A DNA stretch of 64,000 nucleotides, from the NCBI GenBank assembly GCA_023101725.1, contig JALJCO010003469.1, positions 124,001 to 188,000 of the forward strand. The letters run 5' to 3'. Positions 24,969-36,660 of the stretch are shown one piece after another. Under the pieces are notes generated by a model, which was not told where the DNA came from, made no database searches, and worked only from the letters and a program-made list of their open reading frames with translations. The DNA comes from Atherinomorus stipes. Its lineage: Eukaryota; Chordata; Actinopteri; Atheriniformes; Atherinidae. The stretch's first letter is position 1. Every line of letters starts with the position of its first letter. The position numbers and the translations under genes were made by a program.

Positions 24969-27917
24969 ATAAGCATAGCATATGTAAAAACACTTCAATT
25001 TTTTATTCTTTTTGGGTTTTAAGCAGAACAGATGCTAAACATTAAAACAACTTAATTGTTTTTAAGATGCCATGTGCAACAAAATCAAAGGTCAATGGCA
25101 GAAAAATGTAATATACATTATATTATAATTATATTATATAATAATTTTTTCAAAAATAATACATCTGGAGAACGTCTTGAGGAGAAGCAGAATAGTGTCA
25201 ATTTTAAATTAGAATTATAGCACATAAATAATTGATCAATTTTTACAGGTCTTAAAAGTAAATATTTAGGCTACAGCTGATAACCATACCAGCATCTAGA
25301 TTGTTCATCGTTAGCATTAGCTCAGGAGTTGCTAGCTTTACTGCTCTGTGTAGAAACATAATCGTCTTTATCTTATATTTCTCAAATTCAAGTGGACAAA
25401 AAAGCCCCCTGGAGGATGCTACTTTCCCCCTGGACATGGAAGTCAAACGTTTGCTAATGCTAATTAATGGTTAGCTGGTTCTGAAACGTTGCTAATGCTA
25501 ATTCAGTAAGCGAGTGTTAGTCTGCCACCTACTGGTGGGGAGGAATTCAACTTGTTGCTTCCACCTTAAAGGAGGTCTTTTTGGTGACTTTGCTGAATTG
25601 TTTCCATATGAATGACTTTTTCCTTTTTCATAAAAGGTTTGTAAATCCTTTGCAGTTAATTACAATCTGGAGAGGTTAAGCTCAAACCACGTTCCATTTT
25701 CTGACCTCTCCTATAGAATCACCATCTTATTTAACATTTCCTAGCTTACCATTCTCATTCCTCCACGAATTTGTTTGTGTTTATCATCAGCCTAAATGCC
25801 AAGGAGAGCACTGATATTGGACAATTCTGTAAAACCCTGATTTACATTCAGTGACATTTTTAAAGCTGCTCTTGTCAGTCTTTTCATATTAACAGTGGAA
25901 CAAATAAATATCAGTATAGTGAAAGGTGACATTTGTGGTGACAAACCACTGAGTATTATCAAGCTGCTCTGCAGGTCTCCTCAGCTCGAGGGAGTGTTCC
26001 AGCTTCTTTTAACTGGCTGTTGTAGTTTTCTGCCCCGCGACTCGCCTGATTGGGTTCGCTTTCACCGCTCTCGTCACAGTTACCAGTCACAGCGGGCACC
26101 TCTTTTCAGGGAAATTAAACACTGAAATAATGTACGGACTGTACTGAAATGGCCGAATATGAACTATAAGAAGAGCTAATAAGCAAAGAAAAAGATATGG
26201 TCTTTAGGAGAAGGCAGAGAGGAAAAACATTGGGTTGAAAGAGAGTGAACACTGACCATTTGCCAGATGGCTGGCAATCTGGGGGCCCATCAGCTATTAT
26301 CTGCTGACTTAGCGAGTGGGGGCAACAGTCACCACATTGAGGATGATAAATATCTTGGCCAAGACATCCTGTTACATATATCATTATCATTCAAATGAAG
26401 ATGCACTTTATACAGATGATCATAAAAGTAAACTTTGTTTAAATACATGCCGGCTGCAGTGATCAATACATATGAATAGTTGTATTTTGCACCTTAATAT
26501 CCAAATATCTGTCTATAGAAATTAGGCAGCCAAAAGAAAAACTTCAGTAAACTGGTCCACAGTTAATTCTGCCCCCTTTAAATGAATGAATGTGGTTGTT
26601 CAGCTGTTCTAATGCAGAGGGGATAAGTATGCAGCATAAACTATTAAAACCACATCTCAAACTTTAAATTACCTGAAAAGCTGCATCACAGACGGAAGTA
26701 GATTTTCTAAAAATGTATGTATGGAGATGGTTGGCTGTTAATATCAACAAAACTGATATATTTGTAAGTCACAGTTATCTTAAAGCTGCAACTGGTTTCT
26801 TTTAAAGTGAAACCATTCAGAATATTGCAGAATATTGCATGGGAGCATCAGAAGAACCTGAGCAGGATATGGCTGCATGTGCCTCACTCATGGTACACAT
26901 CATGGTTGCATGACTTTAATTACATTGTCTGTTTGGCAGAGCAGTGGCACATCAATCTTATCTGCTCAGCGGCATGCAACAATCCCAAACCTCAACAAAA
27001 ACCTCTCAGCTGACTCTGAAGCACAGCAGATATTCTTCTCTCCTTTTTTTTTTTTTTTTGTTAGTTTCACTTCAAAGTCAAAATCTCATTCATTTAAAGA
27101 TTTTGGTATCTGTTCTTTTGCTTCTTGCTGCTTTGAATCTACTGCAGTTGTATAAAAATAATGACAAATGTGTAAAGTTTCGGGCCATGTTTATCTTTAA
27201 ATATACTCTGCTTCGAGTCCGGCTTTAGGCAGGGGCAAGAGGGGGCACTGCCCTCTCAACTCAAATACGCCGAAGGCACATGATTTCTGAACTCTTTCTC
27301 CTCTCGGCACCGCACCGTGTGTTGGCTGGAGAGGATCTACTGTCTGCAGCGCTCCGCCCAGCCTCTAGTTCTGCATGCTGGTGGGAGGATGATCACGTAA
27401 ACGCAGAAGTGCCGCTTAGCAGCAGCGGCGCATTTTCTGCCTGTCACACCAGAAGCGTTTCATTGCAGAAGATCTCTGCCACAGCTGGATTTTTCCAGTT
27501 CACTCAATCGCACGAGCATTTACAGTGAAAACAAAACAGCAAAATGTTGTTTATCCAGTCTGATGCGTGTGTTATGTGCTGCTCTTTGTTTGATCCCTTT
27601 TCTTTGTTTTTTGTGCATGTACCATAGATAAATGACTTAAAATAGGCTATAAACATCTCATCGTCCAAGTTGTCAAGATGGCCTTTTACCCGTGCTGTAA
27701 GTTTTACGATTTTTCCACTCCCAAACTCAAACTATAAACTACAGCATGAATAACATATCTTAGAAAAAAAGACGTTATTTTTGGTTGTTAAAACTCTGAT
27801 GAAATACATTTGATTGTTTTTTCTTATTTTTATTTATTATTATTGATATTTCGTGTGGTCAGGGGGTTTGCGTGCCTCAGTGACCTTTTTTTTACAGACT
27901 TTAAAACTTCTAAAGAC
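24969..27917. other. Unassigned intronic sequence
   Basis: No gene is seen. ACGTTTGCTAATGCTAATTA near 25447 recurs imperfectly near 25487. A possible transposon end, GTCCGGCTTTAGGCAGGGGC, lies near 27219-27238. A T run lies near 27044-27059. The rest is featureless. Confidence 0.35.
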
Positions 27918-28323
27918 GAGGGGTGGGAAAAAAATATTGATACGCTGAAATATCGCGATATTTTCATATGCCGAACGAAATCTCGCTATGTTTTATCGTT
28001 CTGTTATGAAATTCCTGAGATTTTGTAACAAAATAATGAAATCTTGCGAGATTCTTTAAGTAATATAGATTGATACTGCATTTTTAAATATCGATTTGAT
28101 ATTAGCATATGAAAATATCATGATATTCCAGTGTATCAACCCCACCCCCCCCCCTCCAATCCCCATTTTTCAAAGTGTCAGCAGCGGATAATAAAACTGC
28201 TATTTGCAATGACTGCTTATTTTTGTCAGCTTTAATAACCATATCGATATTGGTTATCGGCCACATGAGTTTTAAAATCGGCATATTTAATTTTGGCCAA
28301 AAGTCCAATATCATGCATCCCTA
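27918..28323. mobile_element. Truncated hAT-like element carrying an inner GGGGTGGG insertion
   Basis: The inner element starts at AGGGGTGGGAAAAAA and ATATTGATACGCTGAAATAT and returns in inverted form as CAGTGTATCAACCCCACCC near 28150. The flank after it leads to CCAATATCATGCATCCCTA at 28305-28323, an end of the hAT-like element seen complete at 47936-48555. The upstream flank (TTTTACAGACTTTAAAACTT) is also shared with that copy. The hAT left end is missing here. Confidence 0.65.
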
Positions 28324-29267
28324 ATCATCAGCAATAAAAACAGGGCTGAAGCATGATGTGTACGCATGGTGCCCCTTTCACATTTCTTCGAGTCCCTCCT
28401 GGAGCCGGCCTGGTTGGTTCCGAAAAGAAAAAAAGAGACAAGAGGACGCAAACCAGGTGGCAGTGATAATTGGATAGTTAATGGTTCACAGCCAAATACG
28501 ATTACTAACTATCTGTGTTGTTACAGTGCTGCTGTTTTTCTTCCTGCTTTCATCTTCAGGCATAAAAAAGTGTTTTTCTTCTTCTTTAATTTCATAATAG
28601 AAATTCCTTATGTATGTAGCAAGCCTTTGTTTGTTTTCTTTCACATCTCAGACCTGGGCCTTGGCTATGTTTTATCAAGCTTAATTGAGGATAAGACCAA
28701 CTTTATCTCCTGCTCGGCAAACAGCGGGGTAGAGCCAAGTAGGAGTGATGGATAGCCCCTCCTAGCTTCTCTTGTTGTTTGTTTCATCCCTCGCTGTGTT
28801 TAAAAATGACCCTTCAAAACGGTACCAAGGGGTGGAAACTAGTGTTCTCGGCTGCTCTGAAGGAGGACATGCTTGCTTGGGTAATCCTTTACCATGGCTT
28901 TTACAAGGGCCTTTCTCGGCACCACGGCAACCCATCAAACATCAATATCAGCTGTGTGCTATCCCCTTTGGGTAGGTTCTGATGGCCTTCCATCCTTGTA
29001 TGAGGGCTTTCTGGCAGAGATGGACGCGTCCTGGGAATGGACTGACATTGATTTCTTCATCCCAATGCACACGCTGATGTATCGACTTCAGGGCTGATCA
29101 GTTAGAAACATTCTGTTTGTCACTGTTTGGTGGAGCTGAAAGGCTGTATTCATGTTGTTTTTCACTGAAGCACTTTCTCTCTTCCTCTTCTTTTTCTTTT
29201 AGTTTCTTCCAGAAAACAATTCCACTTCTTTTTGCTCTTCATAAGAGAAGCTGAAGGAACAGAGATG
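28324..29267. other. Unassigned sequence
   Basis: No gene is seen. GAGCCGGCCTGG near 28400 may be a transposon end. Overlapping open frames at 28772-29097 in three registers show no motif. Confidence 0.3.
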
Positions 29268-30023
29268 GTTTTGCCACTATGCGACCAGTTAGGGCCCCAC
29301 ACCACTAGGGGGCCCCCTAAGGAAGTAGTTTGTCTCAATGAGTGCTTTATGGGCTTCATTAAAGACCCACAATGTAACTTTTAGACCTTAAAAATCTGCG
29401 TTTCTGACTCGTTTTGATGGCACACCAACATTCATTATTCACATTTTAAAGCCGTCACTGCCCAGAGGCGTCCTGAGGCTCAGAAACAGCAAGTTTTTCA
29501 TCCAGGACAGGGCCGTGACGTTGCAGCCGACTATTGGTTGTGCACTGCGTTGTGTACTAGCAAACAGATATGAACCAGATACGAACAGCGCGGGTGTTTT
29601 GAACACGCGTCATGTCAGATTCAGTAAAGAAATGCAAGGAAACATTACAGGAGAAAGAGAGGAAGCGACAGAACAAGAGTCAAGATAAGACTGTCTATTG
29701 GCTGGAGTGAGCTCACAGTACGATGCAAGATGGATGCCAGTTTAGCTGTCAATGGGGGCGCGTCACTGAGAAAACTGCTAAAAGTTCTGTTGTGTGTCTT
29801 CAAGATGAAGAGGAATTATCCATCTGGGGGCAGAAAAAAGAAAAAAGGCTAAAGAAGCAGCTGGCAAGGACAAGGTGATTTATTATGTTAAAATACTGTA
29901 ATGTCATATCAGTCTGGTGTCAGTGATAATGAATATATAGACTAGACATGTCACAGCAATTTTTGAAAACATTGATTGATTTAGAAAGTGCTAACAGATT
30001 TAGTCATTGGTTGGGTACTGTTA

Positions 30024-30750
30024 GGCTGCGTACACACCAAACGGGCGCGAAAAATGCGCCTGACGCCCAAAGTTGGACACCGGGTCGCTAAAAAGTCAAA
30101 CGCTTGATTTCCAGCCAAGGCACGCTTGATGCGTGTCGGGAGGGGCCCCTCCTTTTTCTTTTGCCTTTCACCGGTCTGTTTGCACCATGACAGATGCAGG
30201 AGAAAGAGCGGCACGGCTTAATGTGATAAACAAAGCTAGGGAACGTCGTCATCGGGCGCCTCTGCTCTGTGTCTGGTTCACCAGATAATTCCAGGTGTTC
30301 TGACTGTGATGAGTTTCATCATTTACTCCAGGAGCTGCGCTGGCTAGGGGCGCTTTCAGCCGTCTGATCCGGCCCAGTTTAACAACCCGCTGTCCCGCAG
30401 CATTATAAGCCCAGTACATCCCATCAACACAGCAGGTCATCAAACTGCCGTTCAGAAACCGGAACCAAACGCAGATCACAGTTTATCCGCCTCTGTCTTC
30501 AGAGAGAGAGGAGATTCCCCGGCTTCTTCTTGGTGTTTCCCGTCCTGTCATAAAATGTGTGTGTGTGTCATGACATTGAGTCGCTCTGATTGGTTGATGC
30601 CCCGCGTCAAGACACCAAAGTTCAGATTTTCCAACGCTGGTGTCTGACGCCCATGATGCGCGTAATGCCCTGCAGGGTTCTCGATGCATGTCGGCCATTG
30701 ACTTTGCGTGTTAACCTGACACCCAAATCGCGTTTGGTGTGTACGCACCG
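30024..30750. mobile_element. Harbinger-like miniature element with TTA duplications
   Basis: The left end GGCTGCGTACACACCAAACG and the reverse-complemented right end CGGTGCGTACACACCAAACG match at 18 of 20 positions. TTA lies directly outside each end (30021-30023 and 30751-30753). A three-base TWA duplication is the signature of PIF/Harbinger transposons. The interior repeats GACGCC and GCGCG words and holds a short GT microsatellite near 30556-30569. No transposase is encoded. Confidence 0.75.
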
Positions 30751-30914
30751 TTAACCAGCAAAGCAGTTGTAGCTCAAGCTAGGGTTGCCAACCGTCATGT
30801 AAAATTCAGTTGTTCCTTATTTAGTAATTAAACGTCCCATTCCGACATTTTATTGGTTCAATAGTGATGGTCCTTATAATAGACCAAATCGTGTCCTGTA
30901 CTGGTTCAATATTG

Positions 30915-31140
30915 AACCAGTATTTTCATAAACGTCCAATACACGTTTGTCACATCCATATAATGAGAGTAGAGAGGGCAGAATGAATGGGCCTCTCTAT
31001 AAGACATTATCTGCAGCAAAACTCGAATGACGAATGAACTTGAATGAACGAACAAACGACTACTATTGTCCTGTAAGTTCAGATTTAGCTTTCCATTATT
31101 TCTCGGGGTGTTCTCCACACTACTGGCTATGCACCCCCCC
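30915..31140. mobile_element. Left arm of foldback family 3
   Basis: CATTATCTGCAGCAAAACT, GAACGAACAAACGA, ATTGTCCTGTAAGTTCAG and GGTGTTCTCCACAC match the left half of the element at 60113-60748. The opposite arm is missing, as in the reciprocal half copy at 18305-18616. Confidence 0.65.
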
Positions 31141-31395
31141 AAAGCATCGCCGAGAGAGCAGCTAGATAGCCAGACAACAACAAACCTCAATCCATGACAC
31201 TCTGAACTCACAGCAACTTAACATTTTCTTACTATATTCCTAGAGTGTTTTGAATAAGTTAATATTCAAAACAATATCTTATGACTTAAGATACAGTATT
31301 GTATCTACCCAAAATTTTTGTTCATGGCATAAAGGGGTAGGGCCCCCAAACATTAGTCTGCTTAGGGCCCCTGAAGTCTAGAGCCGGCTCTGTGA

Positions 31396-32960
31396 AGGAC
31401 GGAAAAATCCCGGCTTTTATCTGCGGCACATGCAGCCATTCATTTCAGATCGGCCGCTCGTGCTGAAAATCCCCCAAAATTCTCTGAAGGGTTAAACAGC
31501 ACCGACAGAGAAAGCCTGTGTTGGGCTGGTCTTGCCTCTTTTGTCACAGCAGAGAGCTGCTGATTTATGGGGCTTTACAATCATAATTCAGTCATGTCAA
31601 TGGTATCATTGTTCGCTAATGATGAAGTCATGTGCGGCACAGAAGTCGCAGACTGCAGTGTGTTCAAGCCACTGATGTCTTCAGAAGTCGATTTTGTAGC
31701 TTGTTGTCACATCGCAGCCAAAATAAACATTCTTTGTTTCTGACATCTGTCAAAGTGAATTATAGATCTCGAGAGGAGTTGCAAAAGTCGTAGCTCTTCT
31801 TTTTGGTGTGCAGCTTTGTAGTCTGTTATAGGAAGTCAGGCGGTTTTTTGGGCCTAACTCATATGTGACAGATAACACATGCTCCAGAGGCGGAATACAA
31901 GAGAGCACAGTGCAGCTGCTTCCCTGCCTTCAGGTAATGAAGCTGATGGTGTGTGTGTTTGGGGGTGTGTTCGTGCGTCTGCGTGTGTGTTGAAAAGGTT
32001 CAAATGACCTCGGAAAGAAATAATCCAGAATGGTTATTAATCTAATATGAAGATGAAAGCCATAGATTAATTTTATGTCTTAATTCACCTTCAGTTATTC
32101 AAGAAATGGTCTGATTCCTAGATACAGTAGAATGAATAAAAAATACTCACGCCACATTATATGAGTCCTGCCAGGAGAAGTGCTCATCGCCAAAGGCATT
32201 CAGGCTGGATTTGTGTCTGTTAAATGCAATGAAATTGCTTGGAGCTGCATTAATGGAATTCAGTCACAATTTGAGCAGTTTGGGACGAGGTCAATGACGC
32301 GCCCACCACCTTTGAAATTGATTTGACACAGATTAATCTGTACGGAGCAAATGAGTGATAAAAAATGCATACCTCTTGATATTTTGAAATGACAGATATT
32401 AAAGCAATACTCACCTGTGACACAGAGCAAGTGCATCCATCTCCTCTCCTGAAGTAGAGAAATAAAGCATTAATGCTTCAATTTGAATTATAAGTGGCAG
32501 ATGAAATTGTTTATATTTCTCTACAATAGTTTGTTATATGCATTAAGAAAATAAATTGATGGTTTTGCATTTGCCATTTTATAGTAATGTTTAATTCAAA
32601 ATAATTCACAATGTAAATGAAGCAGCTGGTGAGTGTGCTGTACTGTAGTGCTGTTTTTACACATGATGTCCTCACAATGTGGGATCCAGAGCTGTGCTTT
32701 CAAACACACAGCACATCTCAGAGCATTAAAGGCATTAGCTGCTCCTCTGCTAGTGGAAATATTTCACTTGGTAGAGAGATGAAGGCGAGGAAGAACGTGC
32801 AGGAGACGAGTCTTAAAGCAACATTACTTAACTTGCTGACCTTAAATCTCACGCATCTGTCTTATTTTGGTGGCAGACCGACATTAATTATGCACGTTCC
32901 TGGAACCGTCGTTGCTCTGCAGCATCTGAGACGGAGAAACCACACTTCTCAACTTTGTTC
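31396..32960. other. Unassigned sequence, possibly regulatory
   Basis: No gene is seen. The stretch from about 32020 to 32600 has no repeat signature and several TTAAT/ATTAA words, so it is a candidate for conserved non-coding DNA. This cannot be tested from one sequence. A GT-rich patch lies at 31948-31991. Confidence 0.3.
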
Positions 32961-33335
32961 TGTCCAGGGTGCATTCAGCTTTCCAGAACTGCCACGTGCC
33001 AGAAACTGGGTATCAACATAATGCTTGTTTTGGACATGCTGGTTCAGCAAAAAAAGCAATGGGACATTATTGGAGGAAGCATGGAAAAGAAAGAAAGCAA
33101 GTGACAGAGCAAGAGATCAGACAAGAGTTAACACAGGACAGTTTTACAGGCTGGAGACGAGAAAAAGGATGCAAGATGGAGGCGGCAGTGGAAATTTTAT
33201 CCTGGATTTACATCAGGTCCGTGAGCGCCATGCCCACTGAATCGCACCCGTTGCAGTCAATGGTTGGACTTATACTGAGCACACCCCAGCACATGAGCGG
33301 TTCGTCGACACTCTGTCATGTTGTGCAGCTAAATA
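32961..33335 (+). pseudogene. Decayed transposon-encoded segment (KGCK-type motif)
   Basis: Across two frames the + strand reads RVNTGQFYR followed by GWRREKGCKMEAAVEIL. I recall a similar peptide repeated in fish transposon-derived sequence. A related nucleotide stretch lies at 29640-29735 (GACAGAACAAGAGTCAAGAT, then GATGCAAGATGGATG). The longer open frames over this region (up to 157 codons) appear fortuitous, because the recognisable peptide switches frame. The family assignment is uncertain. Confidence 0.35.
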
Positions 33336-33881
33336 TACCGTATTTTCTAGACTATAAGTCGCTCCTGAGTACAAGTCACATCAGTGGCAAAAAATGCATC
33401 ATGAACAGGAAAAAAACACATATAAGTCGCACCGGACTATAAGTCATATTTATTTGAAATAGGGTGATTTTTGGATTTTTCATATGCTAGTTGTTACTGC
33501 TAAAAAAGTCAGTCCAATTCCAAAGTTAATGCCTGTAAATGATCATGAACATCATAAGTAAGTAGGATAAACATGTTTTTTGAGGATTTGTTCCACCACA
33601 CAGGCAGTACAGACAAATATCCAAAATAAACTCCTCTCACTGAGATGAGGCTACTTTGGGATTTGTGCCCTTGGAGCAGAATATAGTTGTCACAAGCTTA
33701 GAGCGCCCTGTTTTGACATTAGAGGGTTATGTTTACTCCGTGGCTCATGTCAGTCAATACGATTGAGACTTCAAAATATGTTAAATTGTATATTTTGATA
33801 TATAACTCGCACTGGACTATAAGTCGCAAAACCTGCTAAACTATGAAAAACAGTGTGACTTATAATCTGGAAAATACGGTA
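33336..33881. mobile_element. hAT-like element with TACCGTATTTTC ends
   Basis: The left end TACCGTATTTTCTAGACTAT and the reverse-complemented right end TACCGTATTTTCCAGATTAT are near-identical. The words ACTATAAGTCGC and TAAGTCGCAC recur just inside both ends. The interior (33490-33770) is unrelated, non-coding sequence and partly resembles 1937-1985. Elements with these ends are widespread in fish and are usually placed in hAT. No matching 8-bp duplication is visible. Confidence 0.7.
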
Positions 33882-35064
33882 CGCGGCAGCTCTATTTGTG
33901 ACGGAGCACGCACCAACACTGTGTGAATTTCAGTAGTTCAGTACATGTCAGACACGAAGCCAGACACGGAATTCAGTGTAAAACATCCGTTAACTCTCCG
34001 AACAAAAGCAACCATGCAGATTTTTAACTGATGAATTGTCTGAACATGACATCATCTCCGTGACACAAAGTTTCTGAGAGGTAAGAAACAATGAAACACA
34101 AAAATGTGAACAAAATTAATGATCTGGATGAGAATCACATGCGATCTTGCAATCTCTGCTGTGATTCTGTGATGTCACAGATCTAGCAACACAGGTTGAG
34201 CTCACGGGCGCTCAGTGCACGGTGTAAATGTTCGCACCATGGGGGTCGGCGCAGCCGGTACGTAGCGCTAACGGACCTGGTGAAATGATATTAACCAGTT
34301 TTAAAGTTTGTCCAATTCAGCCTTTATAGATAGACCAACAGATTTAAATAATTGCAGGTGTACAAACTGGTGGCATGTAGTAAATTTCAGAGCCACTTAT
34401 TGTGTGTCAAAGCAACTTATCGCCTCGGATTTTATTCATTATTGTAATACATTGGTTAAATTTATAGAGATGAACAGCAGGTGATTTACACTTCCACGGG
34501 TAATATTTATGCATACTGATTGTTGGTCCTGATAAAACATCAAGAAAAATAGACATAGCTCCAGTCTTTGCAAGAGGCTGCAAAGCTCAGAGTCCAGAAA
34601 ATTGTGCTAGAGGCTCCCTAAATAAGTCATAATTGTCCATCACAGATATAAAAAAGAAGAAAAGAAGCAAGTATCCTCACAGTCACTCCTACAGTCGGTC
34701 TACAGTCTACAACAGCGTTACTTTTGGCACAGCTTGTGAAGCTTATGTAGCTCGCCAAGTTTTAATTTGTGGCTCACATAGCAGCTAGTGATTTAATAAG
34801 AATCAAGGCGATGAATATTATTTAAAAAATACTTCAAATAACTGCACTGTCCAGACACAAGATGACAGGACACAATGCAAACACTGAACTGCTATGACCT
34901 AATTAAAGATGGCAGACTGTAGGAACACCATGGTAACTGCATTTTTAATGATGTTTAAATAGAAGGCAAGTATGGATAAAATAAGGGGGTGATTAAAAGT
35001 AAAATATAATTTAATGTGGACATTTCATCCAGCAGAAGACATCATCGGACCTGTATTTGAAGGC
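33882..35064. other. Unassigned sequence
   Basis: Nothing recognised. Confidence 0.35.
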
Positions 35065-35192
35065 TTGAGGACCGAGTCCGCTTTTTTGTTCCGGGTCAGA
35101 GTCCGTTTGCGCATTCACAACTCCCCCAAACGAAGTGGACTTTCCGAGCAAACGGACTCTGATTCGAATCAAAAAGCTTTGTGAATGCGCCC
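35065..35192. repeat. Short inverted-repeat element
   Basis: CAGAGTCCGTTTGC at 35097-35110 and its exact complement GCAAACGGACTCTG at 35148-35161 form a perfect 14-bp inverted repeat around 37 nt. GCGCATTCACAA and TTTGTGAATGCGCCC are a second nested pair. The layout suits a fragment of a miniature inverted-repeat transposon. Confidence 0.55.
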
Positions 35193-36489
35193 TATGACAA
35201 AAATGGATGGACAAGGTTTTAGTCATTGCCTACAGATCCAACCCTTTATGTTTACTTTGTAAACAAATCTGCACTGGTTTAAAGAGAAGTGTGCTAGAGC
35301 TCAGCTGTAAAACATGCATCTGAACTCTAGCAAAGTCCAGTCTCCTGTTTGGCTTTATGTCTTTTCTAGTTAAAGAGGCTTCCCTGTTGTCTTTGTCTTA
35401 CCAATGTGGCTCTTGTAAAAAAAAAAAAAAAAAAGAAACAAAAAACAAAGTGAGAATAGCCCTGCAGTGAAGATCACTGGTTTAGATTCTAATATGCATG
35501 TTTTCGTGGATGATGGGAGGAAAATGGATTTCCCAGAGAGCTTTGTGCTGTGGCAGGCAGTCCAGACACACTTTCACTTCAGTGTATGTAAATCCCTGCT
35601 GTCACCATCAGACCAGGAAGACTCCCAGACTTCCATCCACTTAATAAACCACATTCTTTGGCTAAAAAGCCTCCCACAGAGTTGGATAAGACTAAATCAA
35701 CAATGCTGTGGTTCTCCCCATGATGTTTCAGAGCCCAGATTTAGTTTTAGTTAGTTTTAAACTGTCATTCAGCTCCTTTAGTACAGGACTCAGTGGCTTT
35801 CTGTGGTCGTATATTGCATATTACAAATTCCCACCGGCCAAGCCTGTTATGTTCGGATGTGTGTGGTGGTGCTGCATATTTGTCTGACGGCAGTATGAGA
35901 AGGAATGCTATTTTTTCTTTATCACAAATTATTGATAGTTGAGCTATAAAGAAAACAGGCAGTGTTCAGTAGCACTAGTAGTGTGTGTAGTGTGTGTGTG
36001 TGTGTGCAGCCTCAGCTGTGATTTGTAATGTTAACATGCAGTTTAGTTAGTTATGGGCTAATTTTTAATTAGCACAGTTAAGTGAATGGAAAATATAATA
36101 TTTTTTGAAGGCTTCTCAAAGAAATGGATTCACTCTAATGGCATATGACTCAATTATCTACATCCAGATAAACAAATGATTTCCAAACTAAAGGGAATTG
36201 CTCTTTTTGGTGGTTTGGGTTGTCCAGCATGAGCATAACTTCTGTTCCCTCTGCTGCAGAGCAGGATGATTTACTCAACATTACTAGCTTATTCACTAAA
36301 ATCTTCTTTGCTTTTGAGGTTTTGCTTTGAAGAAAATGCCCTAAATGTACAGCATTCAGTATATTCAACGATGAATGTCTTGGATAGATGCACTATGTGC
36401 TGTGCCAGCTGTGGGAGTTGGGGACAAACTGGGGGACAAGGGAGTATTTGAGCAAATCTTTCCAAGTCTGGTGCAATTGTGTGGCAACA
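35193..36489. other. Unassigned, with A-run and GT microsatellite
   Basis: No gene is seen. An A run lies near 35417-35434 and a GT repeat near 35980-36006. Confidence 0.4.
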
Positions 36490-36660
36490 AGAGATGTTCA
36501 GATAGCTTTTTTTGTCCTTCTCCTTCTTTTTTATCCTGATTCCGATACCTGGGGTTCAGGTATCTGCTGATACCAAGGACCAATCCAACACGTGTTGTTT
36601 TATTAAGAAGTCCATTAAATTTATAATTCAAAGAAATTATATCTATCATAGACTTTGATG
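36490..36660. mobile_element. Probable hAT-like element end
   Basis: AGAGATGTTCAGATAGCTTTT is followed by a pyrimidine run and GATTCCGATACCTGGGG. This resembles the left end of the element at 24338-24968. No right end was found, so this is a truncated or decayed piece. Confidence 0.35.

Larger units (their letters stand above)
29268..31395. mobile_element. Old element remnant with GGGGCCCC borders, invaded by others
   Basis: The left side has TTAGGGCCCCACACC and GGGGGCCCCCTAAG near 29288-29320. The right side has GTAGGGCCCCCAAAC, CTTAGGGCCCCTGAAG and GAGCCGGCTCTG near 31335-31392. This pattern resembles ends of a fish hAT-like family. Between them lie a short decayed coding-like segment (29630-29730), a Harbinger-like element and one arm of foldback family 3. 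Whether the two ends belong to one insertion is inference. Confidence 0.35.

Noticed and set aside
32617..33442. Two overlapping open frames of 134 and 157 codons, the longest in the window
   Set aside because: They overlap in different frames and start in unremarkable sequence. The only recognisable peptide switches frame between them. No splice signals or host-gene motif support a gene.
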